Shown: positions 24,219-33,589, numbered from the stretch's first letter. The stretch: DNA of 42,094 bases from JAOZTV01 sp965371805 (GCA_965371805.1 CBDUZW010000045.1:1-42094); one strand, 5' to 3'. Notes: generated by a model not told the origin, from the sequence alone. Made by a program: numbers and translations.

Positions 24219-25289
24219 CTATATTTTCAGCAGATTATGAATGATTTGCAAGTGTTTGTCTGCGGACTTATCCCAGGAAAACTTTTTTATATTTTCAAAC
24301 CCTTTCTCTACAAAACTGCTGTATAATGAAGAGTCTATTAGTAAATCATTGATTTTATGGGCAATTTCTTTATGAGAATTTGGATTTACTTCAATACAGG
24401 ACCCATCACTTACCTCTAATAAACTACTGGAATTTGAACAAATGACAGGAATACCAGAAGCTTGGGCCTCTAATATTGGTAACCCGAACCCTTCATAAAA
24501 AGATAAAAACAATAAAATTTTTGCATTTCTATAAATAATCATTAACTCAGAGAAGCTTACACTTTCAAAAAAAAATATGTTTTTGTCCTCTATAATGTCT
24601 TCTGGATTTAATAATCCCTCCTTTTTACCAACTATCACTAAAGAAAGATCATCCTTATATGTTTTTTTATAAAGTTTAAAGCTTTTAATGATACCTTTTA
24701 TGTTTTTATGAGGCTTTACGTTTCCAACGTAGAGTAAATAATTTTCAGGTAAGTTATTTTCAGTTAATTCATTTTTAACGGTAAAATTCTCAACATTAAC
24801 ACCATTATAAATTAAATTTACCTTTTCTCTTTCTCTATAGTATTTATCAATTTCTGAAGCACTGAAATTTGATACAGTTATGATTGAATCAGCTAATCTA
24901 ATCGCCCTTTTCATTACAAATTTAGCATAAACTCTTTCAATAATATTTAAAGATGCATTTAAAGCTATATGATTCAGATCATGTATTGTTGTTAATCTCT
25001 TTTTTGCTTTTATTGGAATTAAAGGAACATTATAATGAGGTGACCAAAAAACTTTACACTCTGGAATATAAGACCGGTATTTTAACTGTTCATTTATAGA
25101 ATAAATTTTAGGGTTAAATTCGATCGTTTCAGCTGTAAGATTATTTTGCTTCAGAAAATCATTAATTTCATTTTTTTTGCCTAATAAAGCTGTGTTAAAT
25201 TCCAGTATTATATATACTAATAATTCACGTAAATATGTTCCAATACCTGAAGAGTAAATCATCCTTACATCAATACATAAATCAACCAT
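24219..25289 (-). CDS. glycosyltransferase family 4 (GT-B fold)
   Basis: A 356-residue cytosolic retaining glycosyltransferase. The C-terminal nucleotide-sugar domain is clear: LLYVGNVKPHKNIKGIIKSF, then LSFYEGFGLPILEAQASGIP with the E-x7-E pair, and VICSNSSSLLEVSDG. The N-terminal acceptor domain carries WSPHYNVPLIP and TIHDLNHIA, which recall mannosyltransferase-type enzymes of surface polysaccharide synthesis. Its ATG overlaps the stop of the upstream GT2 gene (TAATG), so the two are translationally coupled and probably build the same glycan. Confidence 0.9.
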   Translation of the reverse strand: MVDLCIDVRMIYSSGIGTYLRELLVYIILEFNTALLGKKNEINDFLKQNNLTAETIEFNPKIYSINEQLKYRSYIPECKVFWSPHYNVPLIPIKAKKRLTTIHDLNHIALNASLNIIERVYAKFVMKRAIRLADSIITVSNFSASEIDKYYREREKVNLIYNGVNVENFTVKNELTENNLPENYLLYVGNVKPHKNIKGIIKSFKLYKKTYKDDLSLVIVGKKEGLLNPEDIIEDKNIFFFESVSFSELMIIYRNAKILLFLSFYEGFGLPILEAQASGIPVICSNSSSLLEVSDGSCIEVNPNSHKEIAHKINDLLIDSSLYSSFVEKGFENIKKFSWDKSADKHLQIIHNLLKI

Positions 25290-26080
25290 TATTTTTTTCC
25301 CTTTCCATAGATAATTAAGACTAATTTATAAAAACACCATGTAAAAAAATTGCCAAAACTCATATTTTTTCTCAATACATACTCAATACTCTTCCATCGT
25401 AATAATCTACAATTTGTGTTTTTTGTACTCATTCCTTTCAAATGAATAACACTGGGTTCTGCATAGTAAAAAACTTTTAATCCAGCTTTTTTTACTCTAT
25501 AACACCATTCAACATCTTCATAATATAAAAAGATACCCTCATCCATCATACCTATATTGTCTATAACAGACTTTTTTAACATAAAAAAAGCTCCGGTTAC
25601 CCAATTTACATACTTTGATTTTGAATAGTCTTCTTTAATAAAAAAAAGTTTATTTCTAACTATAGAAAATAATGACACAAAAGAACCATAGGAACTTTCT
25701 ATCAAATGATTGTCCGCTTCATCTATATTATAAATCATAGGACCAAGAACATCTATATCGTAACTTTTCACTAAGTATTCATACGCCCTGTCAATCCCAT
25801 TTTTATAAATTACTGTATCACTATTTAATAGCAGGATCACATCGCCCAATGCTTTTTCCATCCCTCTATTATTAGCTGAAGCAAAACCTGCATTGTCCGG
25901 ATTTTTGATTAATATCACTTCTGGAAAATTGCTTCCCACCATTTCACATGAATTATCTTTTGAGTTATTATCTACTACAATAATTTCAAAACTTATTTTT
26001 GTGGTTTCAGAATATATTGACTCGATACAATTTTTTAATAACTCTTCTGTATTATAGTTAACAATTATTATACTTAACAC
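25289..26080 (-). CDS. glycosyltransferase family 2, rhamnosyltransferase-like
   Basis: A 263-residue GT-A fold inverting glycosyltransferase. Motifs are LSIIIVNYNTEELLKNC, IIVVDNNSKDNS, NAGFASANNRGM, the metal-site region ILLLNSDT, VTGAFFMLKKS and FLYYEDVEWCYRVKKAGLK, characteristic of WbbL-like rhamnosyltransferases. I place the start at a GTG at 26080, directly before LSIIIVNYN, because AAGGA stands at the right distance. A frame extension to 26125 would add 15 residues not seen in the family. It is coupled to the GT4 gene. The acceptor is probably an O-antigen or exopolysaccharide intermediate. Confidence 0.9.
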   Translation of the reverse strand: MLSIIIVNYNTEELLKNCIESIYSETTKISFEIIVVDNNSKDNSCEMVGSNFPEVILIKNPDNAGFASANNRGMEKALGDVILLLNSDTVIYKNGIDRAYEYLVKSYDIDVLGPMIYNIDEADNHLIESSYGSFVSLFSIVRNKLFFIKEDYSKSKYVNWVTGAFFMLKKSVIDNIGMMDEGIFLYYEDVEWCYRVKKAGLKVFYYAEPSVIHLKGMSTKNTNCRLLRWKSIEYVLRKNMSFGNFFTWCFYKLVLIIYGKGKK

Positions 26081-26192
26081 ATTAATCCTTAGTATTAATA
26101 TTATCACCATATTTTTTTTTGTCAAACGAAGAATCTGTTGATCAATCCGGCTTTGCAGATAAGTTTTAAAATATTAATGTTATGGGAATATT

Positions 26193-26221
26193 TTGCAATT
26201 ATTTTCTTATTATTGTAAAAT
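26193..26221 (+). promoter_or_regulatory. putative sigma-70 promoter for the cas6-like/ligA/nif3-type genes
   Basis: TTGCAA (26193-26198), a 17-bp spacer and TAAAAT (26216-26221). The predicted start of transcription falls at about 26228, downstream of the first in-frame ATG (26222), which favours the ATG at 26237 for the Cas6-like gene. The start point is very close to the Shine-Dalgarno sequence, so the assignment is tentative. Confidence 0.4.
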
Positions 26222-26236
26222 ATGATTGGAGAAAAA

Positions 26237-26968
26237 ATGAGAATAAAGGTCAGTTTTAATTCAGAGATTGGAATTTCGATTCCTTTTGATTATAATTATA
26301 ATGTTTACCTAAACCTTAGAAAAACATTATTTGAGTATTTAAATATAAATAAACCTAAATTTCTAACAAAATACAAAAACAATTTCCCTAACTTTACTTT
26401 TTCTCAGTTAATGATCCCTAAAAGAGAGATCGAGCCAGGCTTTGTAAAGATAGTTTCTAATTACTTTTCAATATTTTTATCATCTGTTGATGATAAATTC
26501 ATTGAATTCCTGATTAAAGCACTCTATTCAAAAAAAAAATTCCCAATATTCAATAAAACTTTTGAAATCCGAAAAATAGATATTATGGAAGAACCTGATT
26601 TTGCAAGCCCTATGAAATTTAAAATGCTGAGTCCTCTTTTCCTTGCGAAACAGGAATATAAAAAAGTAACATTTATAAGAGCTGAAGATAGTGAACTTAA
26701 CGAATGTTTCGGGATTGAATTGATTAAAAACAGGTTAAATTATTTTAATGACAAATTAGATCCAAATGGAATAAAAATAACTATTGATCAAGGTTATCTT
26801 GAAAAAAAGAGAAAAACAAGTAGATTTTTTACAATTAGAAATATTAACTACAAAACTATATTAGCACCTTTTTTTCTTGAGGGTGATATTGAACTTATAA
26901 AATTTGCATATGAAAATGGAATTGGAAGTAAGACCCATTATGGTTTTGGAATGATCGCACCTGTTTAA
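26237..26968 (+). CDS. Cas6-family CRISPR endoribonuclease-like protein lacking the usual catalytic His
   Basis: A 243-residue Cas6/RAMP protein with two ferredoxin-like folds. Recognisable parts are the N-terminal block FDYNYNVYLNLRKTLFEYL, then FTFSQLMIPKREI (compare FTYSLFMAEKRE in Pyrococcus Cas6), LSPLFLAKQ, and the C-terminal glycine-rich loop AYENGIGSKTHYGFGM preceded by APFFLEGDIELIKF. Cas6 normally cuts CRISPR repeat RNA with a His in a YLHE-type stretch just before the FTYS block. Here that place reads FLTKYKNNF, and the only His in the protein is in the glycine-rich loop. The start at 26237 has TGGAG upstream; an ATG at 26222 is less likely. No CRISPR array or other cas gene is in the window. 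It leads a run with ligA 14 bp downstream. Confidence 0.85.
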   Translation: MRIKVSFNSEIGISIPFDYNYNVYLNLRKTLFEYLNINKPKFLTKYKNNFPNFTFSQLMIPKREIEPGFVKIVSNYFSIFLSSVDDKFIEFLIKALYSKKKFPIFNKTFEIRKIDIMEEPDFASPMKFKMLSPLFLAKQEYKKVTFIRAEDSELNECFGIELIKNRLNYFNDKLDPNGIKITIDQGYLEKKRKTSRFFTIRNINYKTILAPFFLEGDIELIKFAYENGIGSKTHYGFGMIAPV

Positions 26969-26982
26969 AAATATATTTGCAA

Positions 26983-29046
26983 ATGAATAAGATCGAAAAA
27001 GAGATAGAGAAACTGTCTGAAACACTTTTATTCCATCAAAATCTATACTATATAAAATCGACCCCAGTAATTTCAGACAGAGAATATGACCTTTTTTTTG
27101 ACAAACTTCTTCAGTTGGAAAAAAAATATCCCGAATATATAAAAGAGAACTCTCCAAGTAAAAGAGTCGGAGTTGACCTTGACAATAGATTTGTAGAAAA
27201 AAAACATAAAATCCCGGTTCTTTCATTAGATAAGGAATATACAATTGATGGAATAAATAAATGGATAGATAAAAACATAGAATTTGCAGAAAAACAGATA
27301 GGTTTTATGGTAGAGGAAAAATTGGATGGAGCTTCGATAGTTCTCTACTATGAAAAGGGTTATTTAAGAGAGGCTCTGACCCGCGGAGATGGGAGTAAAG
27401 GAAATGTTGTAACAACAAATGTAAGAACAATTAGAAATGTACCATTAAGGCTTTCAGAAAAGATTACACTCTCTATTCGAGGTGAAATATTTATAAAAAA
27501 AGAGGATTTCATAACTTATAATAAAAAATTTGACAATAAATATTCAAATCCACGCAATTTGGCATCCGGTTCTTTAAGACAGTTAAAATCCTCACTAGTG
27601 TCTGAAGTACCTTTAAAAATGGTCGCTTATGAAGGACATTTTGAGTCTGAAACTATAAGGGCAGAGCCAAACTTGACACAACATTTTTTTAACCTCATTA
27701 AATTGGATAAATTAGGTTTTGAGGTCAGTAACAAACCATTATTTATCACCAATGACGTTGATGTTTTAGCATCATTAGAAGAGTATTCAAATCTGATAAA
27801 AACAAAAACCATAAACTCACTGGAAAAATATATCACTGAAAAAAATGAAAAAAGAGATAAACTATCATATGAAATTGACGGACTTGTTATAAAAATAAAT
27901 GAGTTGGCTATAAGAGAATCACTTGGATACACATCTCATCATCCAAGGTGGGCTACTGCATACAAATTTGAGTCTCCAATGGCGGAGACAAAACTTCTGA
28001 ACATCATAATTCAAATAGGTAGAAATGGCAGGGTAACTCCTGTTGCAGAGTTAAAGCCTGTACAGATTGCAGGAAGTATTGTCTCAAGGGCGACACTCCA
28101 TAATCTGGAGTATATTGAATTACTTGAATTAGGAATCGGAGATATTGTTTCAATTTCAAAAAGAGGAGAAATAATCCCTGCTGTTGAAGAGGTTTTAGAA
28201 AAAAATCCTGAAGGTTTTATAAGATATAATTTCCCAGATACCTGTTCCTTTTGCTCTTCAAAATTTATAAAACACGGCGCTCACCATTTTTGCAGAAACA
28301 AAAAATGTTCAGAAAGAGAAAAGCGATCAATTATCTATTTCGCTTCAAAAACTCAAATGGATATAGAATCGCTTGGGGGAAAAACAATAAATTTTTTATA
28401 TGATAATGAATATATTAAAAATATACCTGATCTTTATAGTATCGATTATACACAATTATTAGATGAAGAAGGATTTAAAGAAAAGAAAATTAAAAATATA
28501 AAAGAGAGTATAGAAAACAGCAAAAAGAAACCTTTTTCTACCGTCTTGTCAGCATTAGGATTTGACGGGATAGGCAAAAACAGGGCAACAGATCTGATAA
28601 ATGAGGGACTGAATTCAATTGATAAGATAATTGAGATTGCAGAAAAAGGTGATAAGGATATACTGGTCAAGATGGAAGGAGTTGGTGATATTTTAGCAGA
28701 ATCATTAATCACTCAGTTTACAGACAAGGATACAATTAAATATGTTGAAAAACTAAAAAAAATTGGATTAAATTTTGAGGAAGAGTTTAATGCAGAACAG
28801 CCCTACAGATCAACTGTTTTTGAAGGACAAATATGGGTAATAACGGGGACATTTGAGCACTTTAAACCAAGATCTATGGCAGCAGATGAAATAAAAAAAC
28901 GAAGTGGCAAGGTCACAAGTACCGTAAACACAAAAACCACCCATCTCTTAAAAGGAGAATCTGCCGGATCTAAACTTAAAAAAGCTCAAGAGCTGAATAA
29001 AATAATAATTAATGAATCTGAATTTATGGAGATGATAAAAAAATGA
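26983..29046 (+). CDS. ligA: NAD-dependent DNA ligase LigA
   Basis: A replicative ligase of 687 residues (ATG at 26983; a TTG two codons upstream is also possible). Domain Ia occupies about 1-70 (ISDREYDLFFDKLLQLEKKY). The adenylation domain has the lysine nucleophile in VEEKLDGAS (about K113), LTRGDGSKG and SLRQLKSS. The OB fold (about 320-400) contains IIQIGRNGRVTPVAELKPV. The zinc finger is CSFC...CRNKKC (four Cys). The HhH region has LGFDGIGKNRATDLI and MEGVGDILAESL, and the BRCT domain is IWVITGTFEHFKPRS to the end. All domains are intact. It overlaps the Nif3 family gene by 4 bp (ATGA). Confidence 0.96.
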   Translation: MNKIEKEIEKLSETLLFHQNLYYIKSTPVISDREYDLFFDKLLQLEKKYPEYIKENSPSKRVGVDLDNRFVEKKHKIPVLSLDKEYTIDGINKWIDKNIEFAEKQIGFMVEEKLDGASIVLYYEKGYLREALTRGDGSKGNVVTTNVRTIRNVPLRLSEKITLSIRGEIFIKKEDFITYNKKFDNKYSNPRNLASGSLRQLKSSLVSEVPLKMVAYEGHFESETIRAEPNLTQHFFNLIKLDKLGFEVSNKPLFITNDVDVLASLEEYSNLIKTKTINSLEKYITEKNEKRDKLSYEIDGLVIKINELAIRESLGYTSHHPRWATAYKFESPMAETKLLNIIIQIGRNGRVTPVAELKPVQIAGSIVSRATLHNLEYIELLELGIGDIVSISKRGEIIPAVEEVLEKNPEGFIRYNFPDTCSFCSSKFIKHGAHHFCRNKKCSEREKRSIIYFASKTQMDIESLGGKTINFLYDNEYIKNIPDLYSIDYTQLLDEEGFKEKKIKNIKESIENSKKKPFSTVLSALGFDGIGKNRATDLINEGLNSIDKIIEIAEKGDKDILVKMEGVGDILAESLITQFTDKDTIKYVEKLKKIGLNFEEEFNAEQPYRSTVFEGQIWVITGTFEHFKPRSMAADEIKKRSGKVTSTVNTKTTHLLKGESAGSKLKKAQELNKIIINESEFMEMIKK

Positions 29047-29834
29047 TAAAAAGGATTAGGTTGGAAAACTATCTGAGAGAGCTGTATGATTATAAATACT
29101 TTGAAGATTACTGTTATAATGGCCTGCAAATAGAAGGCAAAGAAAAAATAAAAAAGATTGCTCTAGGAGTTTCATTAAACAACAATCTTATTGAGGCAGT
29201 TATTAAATCAAATGCAGATGCTTTAATTGTCCACCATGGCTTTTTTGGAAAAGAGTTCACTTCAATTCAAAGAAGAAAAAAAACACTTATAGAAAAAATG
29301 ATAAAAAATGATATCTCTTTATTCGGCATCCATCTCCCAATGGATGCTCATAAAGAGATAGGGCATAATGTCTTATTGTTTAATGCAATTAATGCAGAGA
29401 TAGATTTGGAATTCGACATGGGATTTATCGGTAAAAATGTAGCTAAACACAGTTTGGAAAATATCTTAAATAAATTCTCAAAATTTTTAAACACAGATAA
29501 AGTTTTAAAACTAAACTCGAATTCTTCTTTTAATGTCTACTGGAAAAATGGTTTTTCTATAATTCCAAACGGACCTGAAACACCGAATAGAATAGCGATT
29601 ATTTCAGGTGGATCATCAAAATCCTATGAAAAGGCTATCAATTTTGGTGTAGACACTTTTTTTTGTGGAGAGATAAAAGAAGAGATACCAGCCCTTTCGT
29701 ATGATACCAAAACAAATTTTATTAATTTAGGACACTATTATTCAGAAAAGCCAGGACTTCTGAAACTAAAGGAAAAATTACATGATGAGTTGGGTATTGA
29801 AACTGAATTTATTGATATCCCCAACCCTATTTAA
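29043..29834 (+). CDS. Nif3/DUF34 family metal-binding protein
   Basis: A 263-residue NIF3-like (YbgI/YqfO, 'GTP cyclohydrolase 1 type 2 homologue') protein, probably a toroidal hexamer with a dinuclear metal site. Metal ligands are seen in ADALIVHHGFFG (family HHP/G), GIHLPMDAHKEIGHNVLL and, near the C-terminus, NLGHYYSEKPGL. YNGLQIEG is the family's N-terminal block. The physiological reaction of the family is unsettled; annotations as cyclohydrolase are not firm. Its ATG lies inside the ligA stop region (4-bp overlap). Confidence 0.93.
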   Translation: MIKRIRLENYLRELYDYKYFEDYCYNGLQIEGKEKIKKIALGVSLNNNLIEAVIKSNADALIVHHGFFGKEFTSIQRRKKTLIEKMIKNDISLFGIHLPMDAHKEIGHNVLLFNAINAEIDLEFDMGFIGKNVAKHSLENILNKFSKFLNTDKVLKLNSNSSFNVYWKNGFSIIPNGPETPNRIAIISGGSSKSYEKAINFGVDTFFCGEIKEEIPALSYDTKTNFINLGHYYSEKPGLLKLKEKLHDELGIETEFIDIPNPI

Positions 29835-29926
29835 ACTATATTTATACCCAAAACCTGAATTAACCATAAAAAACACAAACATTCATCACAGTACTCCACA
29901 ATTCTTCTTGAATATTTGTTTTTATT

Positions 29927-30301
29927 ATGTTCAAATATGTCATGGAATATACAAAATCTAATGATGATAAGGTAAATAAATTTCTCGAAGAAATAATGAT
30001 GTTTGATTCTGAGAAGTTTAAAATACTGCTGGAATTACGCAATATTGTTTTTTCTAATTTTCCTGATACTAAGGAACGAATGATGTATGGTGGCATTATG
30101 TTTTCTGGACTGGATGACTTCGGGGGTATTTTTGTTAGAAAAAACCATATCTCATTTGAATTCGGATTTGGCGTGAATATGAAAGATCCAGATACTATTT
30201 TGGAAGGAACCGGGCAATTACGTAGACATTTAAAGATTAAGTCATATTCTGATATAGTTGATAAGAGAGTAGATTTTTTCGTTAAGCAATGCTTCAAATA
30301 A
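29927..30301 (+). CDS. DUF1801 (YdhG-like) domain protein
   Basis: A 124-residue small cytosolic protein. FPDTKERMMYGGIMFS, GIFVRKNHISFEFGFG and the final SYSDIVDKRVDFFVKQC correspond to the DUF1801/YdhG-like fold, in which the first block normally reads as E-x-x-x-YG/W-x-P-x-F. Its biochemical role is unknown; some homologues bind iron or act in stress. An alternative start at the second Met (MEYTKSNDD, 29942) is possible; no strong Shine-Dalgarno sequence supports either. The gene stands alone, converging on the BrxC-like gene. Confidence 0.75.
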   Translation: MFKYVMEYTKSNDDKVNKFLEEIMMFDSEKFKILLELRNIVFSNFPDTKERMMYGGIMFSGLDDFGGIFVRKNHISFEFGFGVNMKDPDTILEGTGQLRRHLKIKSYSDIVDKRVDFFVKQCFK

Positions 30302-30356
30302 CACTATATGTGTTTTTTGAAATGGAGTAAAAAAAAACGAACAAGAGGACAGAATT

Positions 30357-32963
30357 TTATATTAGTTTAATTTCATTTCCCGATGTAAGCTTATTTTGAA
30401 TATTTTCTTTAAAAGTTAATAAAAGAGATTCCAGGTCCTTCTTTGATTTTATAGAATTTTTATTGCCAATCAATTCTTTTATATTAAGAATCTCAATATC
30501 TTTCATGTTTTTTTTAGGAGATAGACTGATAACATTTTGTATAACCTCCTCTCCATCCTTATTTAATTTATCAAGTAAAGCATCGAGTAAGGCTAGATCA
30601 TTAACCGACTCTATCTCAACTCCCAATTCGTTGATTGGAACCAAAATTTTCTCTAACAATTTTTCAGAAACAGAATTTTTACTTATTTCAGCTTTAATAA
30701 TATTAAGTACATTTTCAATTTCAGTATAAATAAGAATCTTTTTCTGCTTAAGTAAATTACTATGGATCTTTTTCAAACCAGAATATAAACCCGGAAGTTC
30801 TTTAATATAATCGTATGGTTCTTCCATCTCAAGGATATATTTAATTCTATCAAGATTTTTTATATATTTTTTTTCAAAATAGTTTCTACTTCGAATAATA
30901 CTGCTATATATTTTTTCTGCATCATCAAAAACCGTAATTTGCTTTTTAAAAAAGTTTAAAACCGGCTTTGCTCTAGGCACAAAATCTCTCAACTCAGATT
31001 CATGATGGTTAATTGAATCAATAAAAACGATCGTATTATTCATCCCTACTATTTTAACCATTAACTCAATTCCAGACTCAATTATATCTTTTCCCGGGTA
31101 AATTTTTATATTATACTTCTCATAAAAATGCTTTAATTCATCAGAATAGATATATACAGCAAGCTGTATATCCCGTAAGGTCTCTTCATCAAAACTATTT
31201 ATCTCTACCTCACAGAATAGATCGGAAATGATTTTAACTGCATTTTTAATATAAGATTTTTCATCAGATTTTTTTCTTTCAATTTCAGGTATATCTTCCT
31301 TTACACTATCCTTTTGTATACTCTCTTCAATTTCAGTTACTACATTTCCAAGGATATTAAGATAAAGACCGTCCTTTTTCAGTACTACCAGTTTCTCCGC
31401 AATGAGTTTATGTATTGAATCAGTGACCAATTTCATAAGCTCTTCTTTACCCTGATTGATACCATCAAATAATAATGAAGTTAAATTTTCAATATTAAGT
31501 AAAAATTTATCATAATACTGGATAACAGCAAGGATTTTAAGGATTTTCAAATCAATATCATTTAATGAGTCATCATTTTCCGAAACTTTTACAAAACTTT
31601 GAATATCCATTGGCAACATATCTAAAATATAGTCGCAAAAGCTGTGAAATGGGATAAATTTCCCTATTTCTTTTCTTAAAAACTGAATTCCAACAACCTG
31701 GTATAGATTGAGTAGTGGTTTTTTTAAAACAAAACTATTTTTCAAAGCAATATCTTTACTTAAATTAATGCCTTTTAAAAGATCAAAATGGAATGGGACA
31801 AAAGGATAGTGGAGCGTAAATTGTTCTATATCTTTATAAGCCTTAACTTCCATTCCATCCTTTGAATAATAACTAAAATCATTAAATAGCGAGCTTTCCT
31901 CAGTAAAAAAAGTATTCAAAAAATGCCCGGCGGCACTGTTTTTTGTTAACAGGACACTGTCAATCATCTGCCGATATGCGTTTTTGCTGATATTGGTCTG
32001 GCCGATCAGATATTCTTTTAAACTGGAGTTTTCATTGTTGTCATCATCTTTCTCAACAAAAGCATCTGCTTTTAACTCAGATGAAACAGCAACCATTATT
32101 TTTGCTTTTATAAAAGAGAACTCTTTAATAACATATAACAATTTTTTAAATATCTCAATCCGGTTTTCTGAATCTGGATTAAAATCATCAAGTAAAAAAA
32201 CAACTCTATGATTCTCTCCTTTTCCATGACAATATTCATTTAAAAGTGTTGAAAATTTTTCTATATTTATAGAATAGTTGTTTTCATATTTATCAAGATA
32301 TTTTCCCGATGCTTTCTCGGTCATATTACTAATTAATGAAAGTGTTTTAATAATATTATCAAAATCAAAATAATAAATATTTCTGTTTTTTTCCCAGTCT
32401 CCACCAGTTATATTTTTATATTCTGTTTTAAAGATTCTGTATTGCCCTTTTTTGTATAATTCTCTTTCAAATTCCGCCAGCCAGGGAAAATTTTTTGTAA
32501 ATCCCTGAGCAGTATTAAATCCTTGTACAAAAAGCTCTTCTATACTCTCAACCGAATCATTATTAATACCTTTAAAACTTACAGGAATAATATCAACAGA
32601 AAAATTATTAACCGAGTCTGTAATATATCTCAGAAGATCCTGGTCTTTAATTTTATCCCGTATTAATTCAAAAACTGTTTTGCCCTGATAAATTTTATTT
32701 GACAAGATCGCACCAAAAACTTTAAGAACATACGATTTACCTGAGCAATTATCTCCAGATATCCAATAACAAACCTGCTCTGGATCTATATATCCATTCT
32801 GAGAATAATGTTTAAAAAATTTCTTTAATAATCCATTTACAGTTGAGGTAACCTTAAAATCTTCAAGTTCTTTAAACAAAAGCTTTGAATCTCTGAATTC
32901 AATGTTAACCGATTTGTTTATAAAACGATCAAATTTGTTTTTAAAAATATCTCCTATAATCAT
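30357..32963 (-). CDS. stand-alone BrxC-like P-loop ATPase
   Basis: An 868-residue cytosolic AAA-type protein that reads like a shortened, diverged BrxC (PglY/BrxC family ATPase of BREX phage-defence systems, usually about 1,200 residues). Shared traits are the N-terminal IGDIFKNKFDRFINKSV block, the helix ending GLLKKFFKHY, the Walker A GDNCSGKS at 70-77, SGKYLDKYENNYSINIEKF, Walker B-like VVFLLDDF (about 254-261, DD in place of DE), IEQFTLHYPFVPFHFDLLK, and the later LKILKILAVIQYYDKFLLNI. The region that in BrxC carries the GRF-type arginine reads IGQTNISKNAYRQ, so ATP hydrolysis may be changed. The C-terminal third is helical and low in recognisable motifs. No brxA, brxB, brxX methyltransferase, pglZ or brxL neighbour is present. 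Family assignment is from pattern memory. Confidence 0.72.
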   Translation of the reverse strand: MIIGDIFKNKFDRFINKSVNIEFRDSKLLFKELEDFKVTSTVNGLLKKFFKHYSQNGYIDPEQVCYWISGDNCSGKSYVLKVFGAILSNKIYQGKTVFELIRDKIKDQDLLRYITDSVNNFSVDIIPVSFKGINNDSVESIEELFVQGFNTAQGFTKNFPWLAEFERELYKKGQYRIFKTEYKNITGGDWEKNRNIYYFDFDNIIKTLSLISNMTEKASGKYLDKYENNYSINIEKFSTLLNEYCHGKGENHRVVFLLDDFNPDSENRIEIFKKLLYVIKEFSFIKAKIMVAVSSELKADAFVEKDDDNNENSSLKEYLIGQTNISKNAYRQMIDSVLLTKNSAAGHFLNTFFTEESSLFNDFSYYSKDGMEVKAYKDIEQFTLHYPFVPFHFDLLKGINLSKDIALKNSFVLKKPLLNLYQVVGIQFLRKEIGKFIPFHSFCDYILDMLPMDIQSFVKVSENDDSLNDIDLKILKILAVIQYYDKFLLNIENLTSLLFDGINQGKEELMKLVTDSIHKLIAEKLVVLKKDGLYLNILGNVVTEIEESIQKDSVKEDIPEIERKKSDEKSYIKNAVKIISDLFCEVEINSFDEETLRDIQLAVYIYSDELKHFYEKYNIKIYPGKDIIESGIELMVKIVGMNNTIVFIDSINHHESELRDFVPRAKPVLNFFKKQITVFDDAEKIYSSIIRSRNYFEKKYIKNLDRIKYILEMEEPYDYIKELPGLYSGLKKIHSNLLKQKKILIYTEIENVLNIIKAEISKNSVSEKLLEKILVPINELGVEIESVNDLALLDALLDKLNKDGEEVIQNVISLSPKKNMKDIEILNIKELIGNKNSIKSKKDLESLLLTFKENIQNKLTSGNEIKLI

Positions 32964-32989
32964 AAATAATTATATCATATAAACAATAA

Positions 32990-33589
32990 AAATGGTGTGT
33001 AGATATTGAAGAAAAAAAATGGACAAAAGGATGTATAGATATAAACTTTATTGACAAATCAGGTAACACTCCTCTCCATTTAGCAGTATTATATGATGAT
33101 ATCATTTCACTTGAAATAATCTTATTATTCAACCCAGACAACTTTATAAAAAATAATGAGGGTAAATATCCAATTGATCTGGTTGAATCCAACTCAATAA
33201 AATTGAAACTTGAGTATTATGAAAAAGAAAAGATAAAGATACTTTTAGAAGACGAAAAAATTATTAAAGATAAAGGAGACTTTCTATTACTCTATGCAGT
33301 AAAATATGGGTATTACAGGTCTGTCAGGCAGATGCTACCATTTATCAAAGACAAGGTAATTGATATCGACACTACCGATGAAGACCAAAATTCTCCCCTC
33401 CATTTTGCTGTAATAAAGAAAGAATATGAAATATTAGGATTATTATTAAGAAATGATGCCGAAATGTTATCTATAAACAAGCATGAGTTAATGCCTGTTG
33501 ATTATATCGGCAATAATAATACCATGGAGAGAATCTTCACAAACTTCAACAAAATGTGGGTTACTAAGAAACTACGTAGCAATAAATAG
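32990..33589 (+). pseudogene. ankyrin-repeat gene lacking a start codon
   Basis: A continuous frame from a TAA at 32987-32989 to the stop at 33589 encodes about 199 residues. It contains at least two ankyrin repeats: NFIDKSGNTPLHLAVLY followed by NNEGKYPIDLVES, and DEDQNSPLHFAVIKKEYEIL followed by NKHELMPVDYIGNN. No ATG or GTG opens this frame before the first repeat. The only standard alternative is a TTG at 33203, which would discard the first repeat. The frame abuts, with 26 bp between, the start of the divergent BrxC-like gene, which suggests that insertion or deletion at this border removed the 5' end. The function would be protein-protein binding. Confidence 0.65.

Noticed and set aside
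26126..26976. CRISPR array beside the Cas6-like gene
   Set aside because: I looked on both sides for regularly spaced direct repeats of about 25-37 bp and found none.
29835..29926. Small gene between the Nif3 family gene and the DUF1801 gene
   Set aside because: No open frame of useful length with a start signal is present in these 92 bases.
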